A stretch of DNA of 64,000 bases from positions 310,001-374,000 of the forward strand of contig JAMZEJ010000003.1 in the NCBI GenBank assembly GCA_024508355.1, read 5' to 3'. The stretch is from Rhizosaccharibacter radicis. GTDB taxonomy: Bacteria; Pseudomonadota; Alphaproteobacteria; Acetobacterales; Acetobacteraceae. How positions within the stretch are numbered: the stretch's first letter is position 1; every line of letters starts with the position of its first letter. Both the position numbers and the translations under genes were made by a program. Below are positions 1-11,815 of this stretch, piece by piece. Below the pieces are notes generated by a model. The model was not told the origin of the DNA, did not search any database, and worked only from the letters and a program-made list of their open reading frames with translations.

Positions 1-2
1 CG

Positions 3-605
3 AGCGGGCTGCTGTTCGCCCTGTGCGCGCTGTGCGTCCACGACGCGATGAAAGCGCTGGTGAGCGCGCACGGTGCGGTTCGTCCCGGCAGCTATCCCGG
101 CATCCGGGGGGCGGCGCCGGCGGTGGCGCTGACGCTGGGCTGGGCGCTGGCGCCCTTCATGGTGACGCTGACCTGGGCGGCGGCGCACCGGCTGAGCTTG
201 TGCGTGCCGCTGGCGCTGTTCGCCCTCGTGGCGCCGCTGATGTCCGGGATCGCGTTCGGCTGGTCGCGCGCCGACATCCTCACCACCGCCGTTCCGTGCG
301 CGGCGATCCTGCTGCTCGGGGCGTATCGCCTCCGCGGGAATGCCGTGCCCCGCGGCCTGCGGCGGACGGTGATCGAGGTGGCGGTTGTCTGGTTGCTGCT
401 CGCCGGGCTGACGGACCTCACGCTGGATGCGACCGGCTTGAAGCGCTGGTCGCTGTATTCGCCGGCTGCCTTCTGGATGGATGTCCGGTTCTATCTGGGC
501 TGGATCGCCGGGCTGACGCTGGTGCCGGGCGATATCTTCTCCCGCGCCGTGTCCGATCCCCGGACGGTCGTCATCCCGCGTCCTCTGCCCGGGATGTCGG
601 CTTAG
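3..605 (+). CDS. Integral membrane protein, 5' end outside the window
   Basis: The reading frame is open from the first bases of the window and continues into an ATG at 48, so the true start lies upstream and the gene is partial; the first visible residues (SGLLFALCALCV) already look like a membrane helix. Several further hydrophobic segments follow, roughly at 110-200, 205-260, 290-340 and 375-425, ending in an Arg/Pro-rich tail. I do not recognise the family; it could be a permease-like or sensor membrane domain. It converges with alaS across a 465-bp gap. Confidence 0.6.
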   Translation, partial: SGLLFALCALCVHDAMKALVSAHGAVRPGSYPGIRGAAPAVALTLGWALAPFMVTLTWAAAHRLSLCVPLALFALVAPLMSGIAFGWSRADILTTAVPCAAILLLGAYRLRGNAVPRGLRRTVIEVAVVWLLLAGLTDLTLDATGLKRWSLYSPAAFWMDVRFYLGWIAGLTLVPGDIFSRAVSDPRTVVIPRPLPGMSA

Positions 606-1070
606 CATCCTGGCGGTCGGGCTGACCCGCGATCGGCGGACACAGAAGAGCACGCGTGTTCCCACCGTTCTCACCCGATCCCGGCAGGGCAGGCTACGAT
701 GCGGCGGACGCGGTTCAAACCCGCGTACCGCCACCGTCGCCTTCCCGGTCGCTTCTTCTCCGTGTCGTATCGATGGACCGGGATGACAGCGCCGGCTGGA
801 ATGAGCGGCGAAACATTGCCCCGCCACGCTCCTTGTCCTGCGCAACCGCTGCTCGCGACCGGGAGCCGGGAGAACGTCCATCCGTATTGCTGAAAGGCCT
901 GCGATGTACCGAACGAGTCGTTCGTCATGCGGTGGACCGAGCCCTGGAAGCTTCCGCTTATCCCGGACGCCCCGACCCATCCCTGCCCGGTCGATCGCGA
1001 CGATGACGATGCCCCGGACAGCTTTCGATGGGACCGGTCGCGGGTTCCGTGCCGCTCACGTCCGGACGGC
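606..1070. other. Intergenic region between converging genes
   Basis: This is the 3'-to-3' gap between the upstream membrane protein and alaS. The open frames here are short, Arg/Pro-rich and lack ribosome binding sites, as expected for chance frames in GC-rich DNA. I see no clear terminator, RNA gene or repeat. Confidence 0.5.
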
Positions 1071-3728
<2,658 letters not shown>

Positions 3729-3869
3729 GGCGGGTCGGAACGGGTCCTGGTGGTGGGCGCGCAGCGGCAGGAAGAACCGTTCACACGCGTTCTGGAGTCT
3801 CTCGTTGCGTATCACGTAGCGCACAAGCCCCGCTCGGCGGAAGGCGGGGCGGGGTGGGGCGCCGGCGGC

Positions 3870-5174
3870 TCAGCCATCCAGCACCGCCAGCGCCTGGCGC
3901 AGATCGGCCACGAGGTCGTCCGGATGTTCCACGCCGATGGACAGCCGCACCAGCCCGTCCGTGACCCCGGCGGCCGCGCGCACGGGAACCGGGACGCCGG
4001 AATGGGTCGTGGAGGCGGGATGGCTGATGAGCGACTCCGTGCCGCCCAGGCTGACCGCGAGACGGAATATCTTGAGCGCGTTCAGCACCCGGAACGCTTC
4101 CGCCTGGCCGCCCTTGATCTCCATGCTGAAGGTGGAACCGGGGCCGCTGCATTGCCGGTCATAGACCGCCGCCGCCGGATCTTCCGGTCGCAGCAGCCCG
4201 AGCGCGTAGACCCGGGAGACATGCGGGTGCGACAAAAGGAAATCGCGCACGATCTCGGCGTTGCGTGCCGCCTCGCGCATCCGCAGCGACAGCGTTTCCA
4301 GGGAGCGCAGCACCATCCAGCAGGAATGCGGATCGAGCTGGGTGCCGATCGCGCCCCGCAGCAGGCGGATCGGCTGCAGCAGGGCGTTGGAGCCGCAGGC
4401 CGCGCCGCCGATCAGGTCGCTATGGCCGCCGACATATTTCGTGAGCGAATACAGCACGATGTCCACGCCATGCTTCAACGGCGACTGGAACACGGGTCCC
4501 AGCATGGTGTTGTCGCACATCAAGGGCGGCCGGAAGCCCTGCTGCCCTTCCAGCCGGTCGCGCACCGCCGCCACCAGCGAGAAGTCGGTGAGCGTGTTGA
4601 GCGGATTGGACGGCGTTTCCACCAGGATCGCCGCCACCTTGCCGCCTGCCGCCTTCGCCCGCTCGAACGCGCGCTGCGCCGCCGCGTCGATGTCGCCGGC
4701 GTCGAGCCCGTTGGCGAAGCCTTCCGCGCCGATGTTCCAGGCGCTGAGGGTCTTGCTCAGCAGGGTTTCGGTGCCGCCGTACAGCGGCTGGCTGTGCAGG
4801 ATCACGTCGCCCGGGCGCGCCACGGCCAGCAGGGCGGTGGCGATCGCCGACATGCCGGCCGCGAACAGCAGCGCCTGCTCGGCGCCTTCCTGCACCGCCA
4901 GCCGGTCCTCGGCCATCTCCGCGTTGGGATGGTTGAAGCGCGAATAAACGAGCCCGGCGCCGCCTGTGGGCGCCGGCTTGCGGCCCGCCACCACGTCGAA
5001 ATAGTCGCGGCCCTCCTCGGCGGAGCGGAACACGAAGGTCGAGGTGAGGAACACCGGCGGCTTCACCGACCCCTCGCTCAGCGCGGGATCGTAGCCGTAG
5101 CTCAGCATCAGCGTCTGCGGGTGCAGCGCGTGATCGCCGATGGTGCGGCGATGGGCATGGTCCTGGTCAGACAT
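3870..5174 (-). CDS. Cystathionine gamma-synthase / methionine gamma-lyase family PLP enzyme
   Basis: A 434-residue fold-type I PLP enzyme of the Cys/Met metabolism family, acting on cystathionine, O-acyl-homoserine or methionine in the cytoplasm. The Schiff-base lysine is K246 in SLTKYVGGHSD, the cofactor aspartate is D221 (CDNT), and Y77-S-R79 is the conserved tetramer-contact tyrosine/arginine pair; GMSA near residue 107 begins the cofactor phosphate loop. The start at 5174 has a GGAG ribosome site about nine bases upstream, so the long upstream extension of the frame was rejected. Exact substrate cannot be told from sequence: a stand-alone synthase, gamma-lyase or O-acetylhomoserine sulfhydrylase would look alike. 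It is not next to other methionine genes, and it diverges from a sugar isomerase gene. Confidence 0.88.
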   Translation of the reverse strand: MSDQDHAHRRTIGDHALHPQTLMLSYGYDPALSEGSVKPPVFLTSTFVFRSAEEGRDYFDVVAGRKPAPTGGAGLVYSRFNHPNAEMAEDRLAVQEGAEQALLFAAGMSAIATALLAVARPGDVILHSQPLYGGTETLLSKTLSAWNIGAEGFANGLDAGDIDAAAQRAFERAKAAGGKVAAILVETPSNPLNTLTDFSLVAAVRDRLEGQQGFRPPLMCDNTMLGPVFQSPLKHGVDIVLYSLTKYVGGHSDLIGGAACGSNALLQPIRLLRGAIGTQLDPHSCWMVLRSLETLSLRMREAARNAEIVRDFLLSHPHVSRVYALGLLRPEDPAAAVYDRQCSGPGSTFSMEIKGGQAEAFRVLNALKIFRLAVSLGGTESLISHPASTTHSGVPVPVRAAAGVTDGLVRLSIGVEHPDDLVADLRQALAVLDG

Positions 5175-5564
5175 GGGGCTGCTCCGCCTTGGAAGGCGCA
5201 CCATACCCGGATCGGGCCGGCATCGCGAAACCGGCGGGACCCGGGCAGCCCGCTCGCTGCGTCGGGGAAGGACCGTGCTTTCCGCCAAGGGGGGCATCGC
5301 GGTGCCAGGGCGAAGCGGAAGCGGAACGAACCGGTCTGCCCGGCGGAAGCAGTTTCCTTGCCGGTGCCGGTCCGGAAACGGAATGCCTCACCGATCGAAG
5401 GTCGCGGGCCGGCCTCTCGAGGTGGCAGCGCACCGTCGGCGGCACGAACGGGAACGCCGCACGTTGCGGACGCGGTGCCTGCCCGATGAAGGTGGTGCCC
5501 CGGTCCGGAAACGCCGCCGCCCAACGACGCGGCGGGAGCCGCCGGGAGGTGGAGGATCGCGATC
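5175..5564. other. Divergent intergenic region
   Basis: This region separates the minus-strand PLP enzyme and the plus-strand sugar isomerase and must hold both promoters. The only signal I can defend is the GGAGG ribosome site just before 5565. No riboswitch-like fold was recognised. Confidence 0.45.
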
Positions 5565-6620
5565 ATGAAGACCCTGAAGGGGCCGGCGCTGTTTCTGGCG
5601 CAGTTCGTGGGGGAGGCGCCCCCGTTCAACGATCTGGCCGGTCTCGCGGGCTGGGCGGCGGGCTGTGGCTTCCTGGGGGTGCAGCTTCCGACCTGGAACC
5701 CGGCCGTGTTCGATCTCCGGCTCGCCGCGGAGAGCGACGATTATTGCGACGAAGTGCGGGGGATACTGGCCGGACAGGGCGTGGCGCTCACCGAGCTTTC
5801 CACCCATCTGCAAGGCCAGCTGGTCGCGGCGCACCCGGCCTATGACCTGCCGCTGGACGGCTTCGCGCCGCCTTCCCTGCGGGGCGATCCGCCGGCCAGA
5901 ACCGCCTGGGCGACGGAACAGCTGCATCTGGCGGCGAGGGCCTCGCGCCGCCTGGGGCTCACCGCCCATGCGACCTTCTCCGGCGGCCTCGCTTGGCCGT
6001 TCCTGTATCCGTTTCCGCAGCGGCCGGCGGGCCTGGTGGAGGAAGCGTTCGACGAGCTGGCGCGGCGCTGGCGTCCGATCCTCGACAGCTTCGACGCGGC
6101 CGGCACCGATCTGTGCTTCGAGCTGCATCCGAGCGAGGACCTGCACGACGGCGTCACGTTCGAGATGCTGCTGCGGCGCGTGGACGACCATCCGCGCTGC
6201 AACATCCTGTACGATCCCAGCCACATGGTCCTGCAATGCATGGACTATCTGGGCTTCATCGACATCTATCACTCGCGCATCCGCATGTTCCACGCGAAGG
6301 ACGCCGAATATGTGCCGAGCCCCCGCCAGGGCGTGTATGGCGGCTACCAGCCCTGGATCGACCGGGCGGGACGCTTCCGGTCGCTGGGCGACGGCCAGAT
6401 CGATTTCGCGTCGGTGTTCTCCAAGCTCGCCCAGCACGATTTCGACGGCTGGGCGGTGCTGGAATGGGAATGCTGCCTGAAGGACGGCGAAACCGGCGCG
6501 CGGGAGGGTGCCGCCTTCATTCGCGACCACATCATCCCCGTCACCGCGCGCGCCTTCGACGATTTCGCCGCCAGCGGAGCCGACCGGCCCACCAACCGCC
6601 GCATGCTGGGGCTGGGCTGA
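5565..6620 (+). CDS. Sugar phosphate isomerase/epimerase (AP endonuclease 2-like TIM barrel)
   Basis: A 351-residue cytoplasmic protein of the xylose isomerase-like TIM barrel family. Metal-binding type residues are visible at the strand ends: CFELHPSED near residues 184-192, NILYDPSHM near 212-220, RMFHAKDAEY near 237-246, and a C-terminal VLEWECC near 302-308. These E/D/H positions match the divalent-metal site of the family. The start ATG has a strong GGAGG site. The substrate is unknown; relatives act on keto-sugars, inosose or hydroxypyruvate. It stands alone, converging with the tubulin-like gene only 3 bp away. Confidence 0.88.
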   Translation: MKTLKGPALFLAQFVGEAPPFNDLAGLAGWAAGCGFLGVQLPTWNPAVFDLRLAAESDDYCDEVRGILAGQGVALTELSTHLQGQLVAAHPAYDLPLDGFAPPSLRGDPPARTAWATEQLHLAARASRRLGLTAHATFSGGLAWPFLYPFPQRPAGLVEEAFDELARRWRPILDSFDAAGTDLCFELHPSEDLHDGVTFEMLLRRVDDHPRCNILYDPSHMVLQCMDYLGFIDIYHSRIRMFHAKDAEYVPSPRQGVYGGYQPWIDRAGRFRSLGDGQIDFASVFSKLAQHDFDGWAVLEWECCLKDGETGAREGAAFIRDHIIPVTARAFDDFAASGADRPTNRRMLGLG

Positions 6621-6623
6621 GGC

Positions 6624-9600
6624 TCAGGACCCTGTCGGGATCGGCGGCGGCCCGTCGGCGCGCGCGACGATCGGCGGCGGGGCCAGCAGCGGAGCCAGCA
6701 GCGACACGCTCCCGGCAGGCGTCCATTGCGGCAGGAAGGGCGCCCAGACCAGCGTTGCCGCCGTCAGCTCGCGGGTCCGGATGCGTTCCTCCAGCGCGGC
6801 CCGGTCGAGCGGGCCGGTATCGACGCCGCCGATCGCCAGATGGAATGGCGGCAGCGGCACCGGCGGCACGCCCGCGACCGCGGGGAGGGGCGGGGGCACG
6901 GGCGACGTTTCCGTTCCGGCCAGGACGATCGCCCGAAGCGAGGCGTCGTCGAAGTGGCGGAAATCGATCGCGCGTTTCGGCTGCGCCCGGCGCCCGTCAG
7001 CCTCCCCGGGGGCGGGGTCGCGGACGCTGTCGGCTATCTCGGACGTCCAGCCTGCGATCTGTCGTCGCAGGGCGGCCAGGGTGCGATCCAGCGGCTCGGG
7101 AAGATACTCGCCCGCGATGCCGTCCAGGAACTCGCTGCGCAGCCGCATGGCCGCCGCGTGCGCCATGCCGTGCCGGTTCTCCTCCTGCCCCCCGCTGAGC
7201 CGCACCAGCTCCGGCGGATAGCTTTGCCGCGCCAGATGCTCGAAAAGCGCCGCCGCCGCGACGCGCTGGAGGGGCGACAGCCCGGACTCGAAACGGTCGA
7301 GGCCCTTTTCCAGCACGCGGCGCTGCCCGGCGCGGAACCCGCCCAGGAACAGCTGCCGTTCGCGGCCGATGGAATGCCAGTCGGCGGTGTCGGTGGGGCT
7401 GGTGTCGAGCTCGTATTCCCCCGTGGCGCGCCGGCGCAGCAACCCGAATCCCACGCCCTTCAGGAACAGCCGCAGCGCGCCGCCGAGAGCTTCCAGCTCG
7501 GCCAGCGACATGGCGGTGGGATGCCGGAAGCGGTCGCGGTCGCGGTGGTTGTGCAGCGGCATGCGCTGCTCGCCGGTGGAGCGGGCGTCGTAGGCCGCGC
7601 GCCAGTCGTCGTGCATCGGCACCAGCGCGTTGAGCGCGAGCCCGGTGATCTCCGAATAGATCACCATGCGACCGCGCACGGTGGAGCCCACGAACTGGAT
7701 CGCCTTGTTCTGGTACAAGGGAGGCAGCCGCCGCTGCAGTTCCGCGCCGAACAGCCGCTGCACGTCGCCCGCGTTCTCCACCGACACGAACACGCTGTTC
7801 ATGCTGCCGTCGAACGCGCCGTGCATCCGGTCCGGATCGATGTTCACCCAGGGCAGCGCCTGCAGCATCGCGGTGCCGAACAAGCCGCCGCGCTCGTTGT
7901 CCGGCATCGCTTCCAGCGCTTCCAGCACGGTAGGCAGCAGCGCCTCGCGCTCGCGCATGTGTTCGCGGGCGACGCCGCGCAGGCGGTTGACGATCTGGGC
8001 GCGCATCTCCTCGTTGCGCAGGCTGGAGAACAGCACGCGCGAGCCGCCCTGTCCGGACAGCGCCTCGCGGCCCCAGGCGGCGTAGTCGCCGCGCATCGGC
8101 TCGTCGAGCGTTCCGCCCTGAATCACGGGCGACATCGGGCCGGCGTCCCGCAGCGCGTCGCCCAGCACGCGCAGCTCCTGTTCCACCGCCGCCAGCGCCA
8201 GCGCCACCGCCTGCCGCCCCTGCTCGATTTCGGCGATGATGCCGGACGCGCCCACGCCGCCGACGCCGCCCGGTTGTCCGAGCTGGCGGCGCAGCTCGTC
8301 GAGAAGGCGTACCGCCTCCTCGCACGCGGCCGCGCGCAGGCGGTAATGCAGGGTGTAGAACAGCGAGGCTTCCAGCTGCTGGGTGCAGCGGTCGATCGCG
8401 TCGTTGTCGACGCCCCCGAACCAGCCCTTGCGCGTCGCCTTGCTCAGGTTCTCGAGCGCGCGGCTGTAGAAGCCGTCGATCAGCGATTTCGCCAGCGCAT
8501 CGTATTGCGAGGCCGCGCGCTGGAGGCGGGCGATGAAGCCGTCGCCCTCGACGCCGATCTCGTCCTGCACCTGCGCCAGCAGCCGCAGCGTGTAGATCAC
8601 GCCGCCGAGCTCGGCGTTGTCGATGCGCGCATGCAGCGCCGCGCGCAGACCGTCCGGTTTCAGCCAATCGCGGAGGATGCGCTGCGCCTGCTCGCGGAGC
8701 GACACGAGGCGCGGGCCGAACGGGTTGTTCTGGGTGATGTCCCCGGTGATGTCGCGCTCGCGCTTGATCCGCAGCGTCTCGATGGCGGCACGCCAGTCCT
8801 CGCGGTTCGGCAGCGCGCCGCGCAGCTGTTCGAAATCGCCGCGCAACTCGGCCCGGAGATCGCTGATCGCGTCCCCGCCGCTCCCGCCCCGCAGCAGCCA
8901 TCCCACGAGTGGCGCATCCGGAATGGCGGACGGGCGGGGATGCAGGAAGTCTGGGAAGTCCTGGAAGAAGCTGGCCTTGTCGAGCCCGATGGCCGCGCGC
9001 AGGAATTCGTCCCGTTCGCCGGTCTGCGGGGTGTTGGCCTTGTCGTCCGCTTCCATGCGGAAGAAGTCGGACAGCATGCGCCGGGCAGCACGCGCGGTTT
9101 CCAGCTCGAACTGCGACCGGCCGTCCGTGCTTAGCGTGCATTGCCCGGCCGAGGAATAAACGCGGGAGAAGCTGAGGGACGGCGCGCCCAGGCCGGGCGG
9201 CATCGGCGGCCGGAACGGCTCCGTGCGGAAGTTGGTGCGCTGGTTGACCACGTCCTCCCGCTTCCTGCCGCGGAGCTGCGGATCGCGCAGGTCCTCGAAC
9301 AGGATGTCGGCGATCATGCCGAACAGCTCGTCGCGATTGCCCGTTCCCTGATGCGCGACGTTCCGGTTGTCGAGCAGGAACACGTTGTCGTACGGATGCT
9401 CGGCGCGGTTGACGAGCGTGTCGCTCCAATATTCCACGTAGGGCGACCGGTCGCCGCCTTGCATGCAATATTCCAGCTCCATCATCGCGGCGTAGCTGTT
9501 GGCCAGCAACCGGTCCTGCTTGAGGTCGGCGAACGCACCGCCGGTCACCGCGTAGAGCGACACCTGTTCGGGCCGCGGGTTGAGCATGGACCGCGCGATA

Positions 9601-10274
9601 TAGCCCATGTCGATGAAGGCGCCCGAGCCGGTGCCGCCGGCGATCGAGCAGACCACGATCACCTGCACCTGCGGCTCGATCTCCACGCCGAGCCGGGCGA
9701 GGGCATCGGCGTTGCTCACATTGTTCAGCAGCGCGCGTGCTTTCTGATTCACCGCGGCGTTGAGGTTGGCGATCTCGTCGAAGAACAGCAGCCGCGAGGC
9801 AGGACGCACCTGCCCGGCGCCGTCCTCGGCCCGGATGGCACGCAGGTCGCCATCCGGTAGCCATTCCCTGACGTGCGGGAACCGCTCGATCTCCCGTCCG
9901 GCCAGATACTTCGCCGCATCGAGCCGCTTCTGGATGCAGTCGGCCGGCGGCAGGTCCACCAGGGAAGCCAGCGGGTCGGGCGCCTCGTCGGCATGACCCA
10001 GTCGCCGCGCTTCCTCCGCCCGGCCGCCGAACAGATCGAAATACAGGAACGAGGCGACCTTGAAGGCGTCGAGATCGTCCAGCCGCTGGCCGTTCCACAG
10101 CGATTCGAGGATGCGCCGCCGCAGCCGCAGCAGCACCTCCTTGCCCGTGCCGCCGAGCGCCACGTAAAGCGTCGGCCGGACCCGCCGCAGCGCGGTGCCG
10201 CGCTCCGCATCCGTGCCGCTCCGGGGGCCGCCTTCCGTGCTTCCAGGCCCGGTCTCGTTCCCGTTTCTAGCCAT
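6624..10274 (-). CDS. Tubulin/FtsZ-superfamily large protein with C-terminal GYF_2-like domain
   Basis: A 1216-residue protein. Residues 36-60 form a strand followed by the nucleotide-binding loop GGTGKE (41-46), and residues 205-225 carry the tubulin signature as AGGTGSGAF (212-220) after a hydrophobic strand (VQVIVVCS). These match the tubulin-like Tubulin_2 domain family rather than FtsZ, which is about 380 residues. The long middle part (about 420-1090) is helical and unassigned. Residues 1144-1197 resemble a GYF_2/DUF4339 domain (GPLDRAALEERI then TLVWAP and WTPAG). The start at 10274 overlaps the stop of the preceding zinc-ribbon gene by 8 bp (ATGGCTAG), so the two are translationally coupled. 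Makarova and Koonin described tubulin-like families linked to vWA and OmpA-type proteins in a predicted membrane-remodelling system; the neighbours here fit that. GTP binding and polymerisation are inference. Confidence 0.85.
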   Translation of the reverse strand: MARNGNETGPGSTEGGPRSGTDAERGTALRRVRPTLYVALGGTGKEVLLRLRRRILESLWNGQRLDDLDAFKVASFLYFDLFGGRAEEARRLGHADEAPDPLASLVDLPPADCIQKRLDAAKYLAGREIERFPHVREWLPDGDLRAIRAEDGAGQVRPASRLLFFDEIANLNAAVNQKARALLNNVSNADALARLGVEIEPQVQVIVVCSIAGGTGSGAFIDMGYIARSMLNPRPEQVSLYAVTGGAFADLKQDRLLANSYAAMMELEYCMQGGDRSPYVEYWSDTLVNRAEHPYDNVFLLDNRNVAHQGTGNRDELFGMIADILFEDLRDPQLRGRKREDVVNQRTNFRTEPFRPPMPPGLGAPSLSFSRVYSSAGQCTLSTDGRSQFELETARAARRMLSDFFRMEADDKANTPQTGERDEFLRAAIGLDKASFFQDFPDFLHPRPSAIPDAPLVGWLLRGGSGGDAISDLRAELRGDFEQLRGALPNREDWRAAIETLRIKRERDITGDITQNNPFGPRLVSLREQAQRILRDWLKPDGLRAALHARIDNAELGGVIYTLRLLAQVQDEIGVEGDGFIARLQRAASQYDALAKSLIDGFYSRALENLSKATRKGWFGGVDNDAIDRCTQQLEASLFYTLHYRLRAAACEEAVRLLDELRRQLGQPGGVGGVGASGIIAEIEQGRQAVALALAAVEQELRVLGDALRDAGPMSPVIQGGTLDEPMRGDYAAWGREALSGQGGSRVLFSSLRNEEMRAQIVNRLRGVAREHMREREALLPTVLEALEAMPDNERGGLFGTAMLQALPWVNIDPDRMHGAFDGSMNSVFVSVENAGDVQRLFGAELQRRLPPLYQNKAIQFVGSTVRGRMVIYSEITGLALNALVPMHDDWRAAYDARSTGEQRMPLHNHRDRDRFRHPTAMSLAELEALGGALRLFLKGVGFGLLRRRATGEYELDTSPTDTADWHSIGRERQLFLGGFRAGQRRVLEKGLDRFESGLSPLQRVAAAALFEHLARQSYPPELVRLSGGQEENRHGMAHAAAMRLRSEFLDGIAGEYLPEPLDRTLAALRRQIAGWTSEIADSVRDPAPGEADGRRAQPKRAIDFRHFDDASLRAIVLAGTETSPVPPPLPAVAGVPPVPLPPFHLAIGGVDTGPLDRAALEERIRTRELTAATLVWAPFLPQWTPAGSVSLLAPLLAPPPIVARADGPPPIPTGS

Positions 10275-11799
10275 CGGCCCCGTTGTCTCCCCCCGGCGAC
10301 GCCGGCGTTTGCAGTGTCCAGCGCCAGCAGCGGTTCTCCCGCGCATCGTAGAGATGCAGATGGTGGCCGAACACGAAGCATGCCACCTGCGAAGGCGCTT
10401 CCAGCTCCAGCGGCACGCCGAGATCGAGCAGCGCGTCGTCCTGGCGCATCCGGACCCCGGCGCCGAGCGGGACGCGTTCCACTCCCGGCCCGGCGCTCTC
10501 GGCGAACGCGGCCAGGCGATCGCGCCCTTCCACGGCAAGCAGCACCGAACGGTCGGGTCCCAGCGACAGCACCGGCAGCAGGAACGCCGTGTCCCGCCCG
10601 GGATATTCCCGGTTGTAGGGGCTGCGCTCGTGCCAGGGCGCGGTGCGCACTTCGTTCAGCCGGCAGCACAACCGCCCGGCCGGCAGCACCGGTCCGTCCA
10701 GCAGCCGCGTTTCGCGCTGCCCGGCCGCGGCGGCCATGCGGGCGAAGGCGAATCGCCGGGGGCCCCCGTCCGGGGCGCGTCCGTCCTGGGCACCCCCGTC
10801 CTGGGCCCCCCTGTCCTGGGCCCCCCTGTCCTGGGCATCCCTGTGCCGGGCCCTGCCGAAACACCAGGTCGCCTCGCCACGATCCACGAACGGCCGCCAG
10901 CCGGGGAGCGGCTCGAAGCCCTCCGGCCACGGATGCCAGACCGGCGCGGCGGCCAGACCCGGTTCGTCCGAGGCCGACAACAGCAGCATGCCGCCCGCTC
11001 CGGGCCACCCGATCCCGAGTGCCGTCGCCATCGGCGCTTCCAGCCCCCATGGACCCGTGGGAGCGCCCACTACCGTGTCGAAGCGCCACTCATCGCCGCG
11101 CACCGGGCGCCGTCGCGCCAGCCGCAGGGAGCTGCCGTCGCGCACCGGCACCAGCATCTCGCCGTTGAACAGACCGGCTCCCCCGACGCAGCCGCCGCCC
11201 GGCAGCGGATTACGTGACAGGCGAGGTTCGGGGCCGAAACGAAGCTCGACCATCCCGATCGCGTCCGGCAGGGGTACGCACACGCCGAGCGCGGTCGCGG
11301 CCGCACTCCATCCCGGCACCTCGCCGACCCCGGCGCCCAGCCCAAAGCAGCGGCGCCAGTAGCCCGCCAGCGGATCGAACAGGTGCACGCCCCCGTTGTC
11401 GCGATCGATGCACAGCAGCCGTCCGGGCTCTCCCCCCACCGCGAAGGCCAGACGCTGTCCAGGCGGCAGCTGCATCGCTTCCGCGGCGGGCGCGTGCAGC
11501 CGGAACGGCCCCGGCTCGAGGCCGGGGGCGGGTGCCGCGTTCGGTGCGCCCTGCGAGGGAGCGTACTGCAGCGCGATGGGCCGCAGGCGAGCGCCGCAAT
11601 CCGGGCAGAAGCCGAACCCGGCGGGCATCGGTCCGGAGCAACAGTCGCAGCGGTCGCCCCGTTTGGGAAGCAGGGCGGAAAGATCGTCGCGGCCAGGGCG
11701 CAGGATGCGGCCGTCGCACTCCACCCGATCGAATGCGGCGCCGGCGCGCGACCAGCGTTCGGACCAGTCCTCGTGGGAAAACAGCCAGCTCTCGGTCAT
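10267..11799 (-). CDS. Zinc-ribbon protein coupled to the tubulin-like gene
   Basis: A 510-residue protein of unknown function. A single treble-clef/zinc-ribbon element is visible at residues 51-68, with C51-x2-C54 and C65-x2-C68. The remaining about 430 residues are rich in short beta segments and Gly/Trp turns (for example WWxPW-like and GWRPF runs), suggestive of a beta-propeller, but I recognise no named family. Near residues 315-345 it carries a run of five-residue repeats (GAQDR/GAQDG), produced by a 15-bp tandem repeat. The gene follows the three-helix membrane protein by 16 bp and its stop codon overlaps the start of the tubulin-like gene, so it is probably made in step with it. No transmembrane helix or signal peptide was seen, so it is likely cytoplasmic. 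Confidence 0.75.
   Translation of the reverse strand: MTESWLFSHEDWSERWSRAGAAFDRVECDGRILRPGRDDLSALLPKRGDRCDCCSGPMPAGFGFCPDCGARLRPIALQYAPSQGAPNAAPAPGLEPGPFRLHAPAAEAMQLPPGQRLAFAVGGEPGRLLCIDRDNGGVHLFDPLAGYWRRCFGLGAGVGEVPGWSAAATALGVCVPLPDAIGMVELRFGPEPRLSRNPLPGGGCVGGAGLFNGEMLVPVRDGSSLRLARRRPVRGDEWRFDTVVGAPTGPWGLEAPMATALGIGWPGAGGMLLLSASDEPGLAAAPVWHPWPEGFEPLPGWRPFVDRGEATWCFGRARHRDAQDRGAQDRGAQDGGAQDGRAPDGGPRRFAFARMAAAAGQRETRLLDGPVLPAGRLCCRLNEVRTAPWHERSPYNREYPGRDTAFLLPVLSLGPDRSVLLAVEGRDRLAAFAESAGPGVERVPLGAGVRMRQDDALLDLGVPLELEAPSQVACFVFGHHLHLYDARENRCWRWTLQTPASPGGDNGADG
10768..10857. repeat. 15-bp tandem repeat, about six units
   Basis: Six near-identical 15-bp units begin at 10768, 10783, 10798, 10813, 10828 and 10843, with the core GTCCTGGGC shared by the central four. 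Units 3 and 4 are identical. They encode the five-residue repeats GAQDR/GAQDG in the zinc-ribbon protein and preserve its frame. Confidence 0.9.
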
Positions 11800-11815
11800 G
11801 GCGGGAACGAGGCGG

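Noticed and set aside
699..893. 64-codon plus-strand frame after the first gene
   Set aside because: No ribosome site, Arg/Pro-rich composition and no resemblance to any family.
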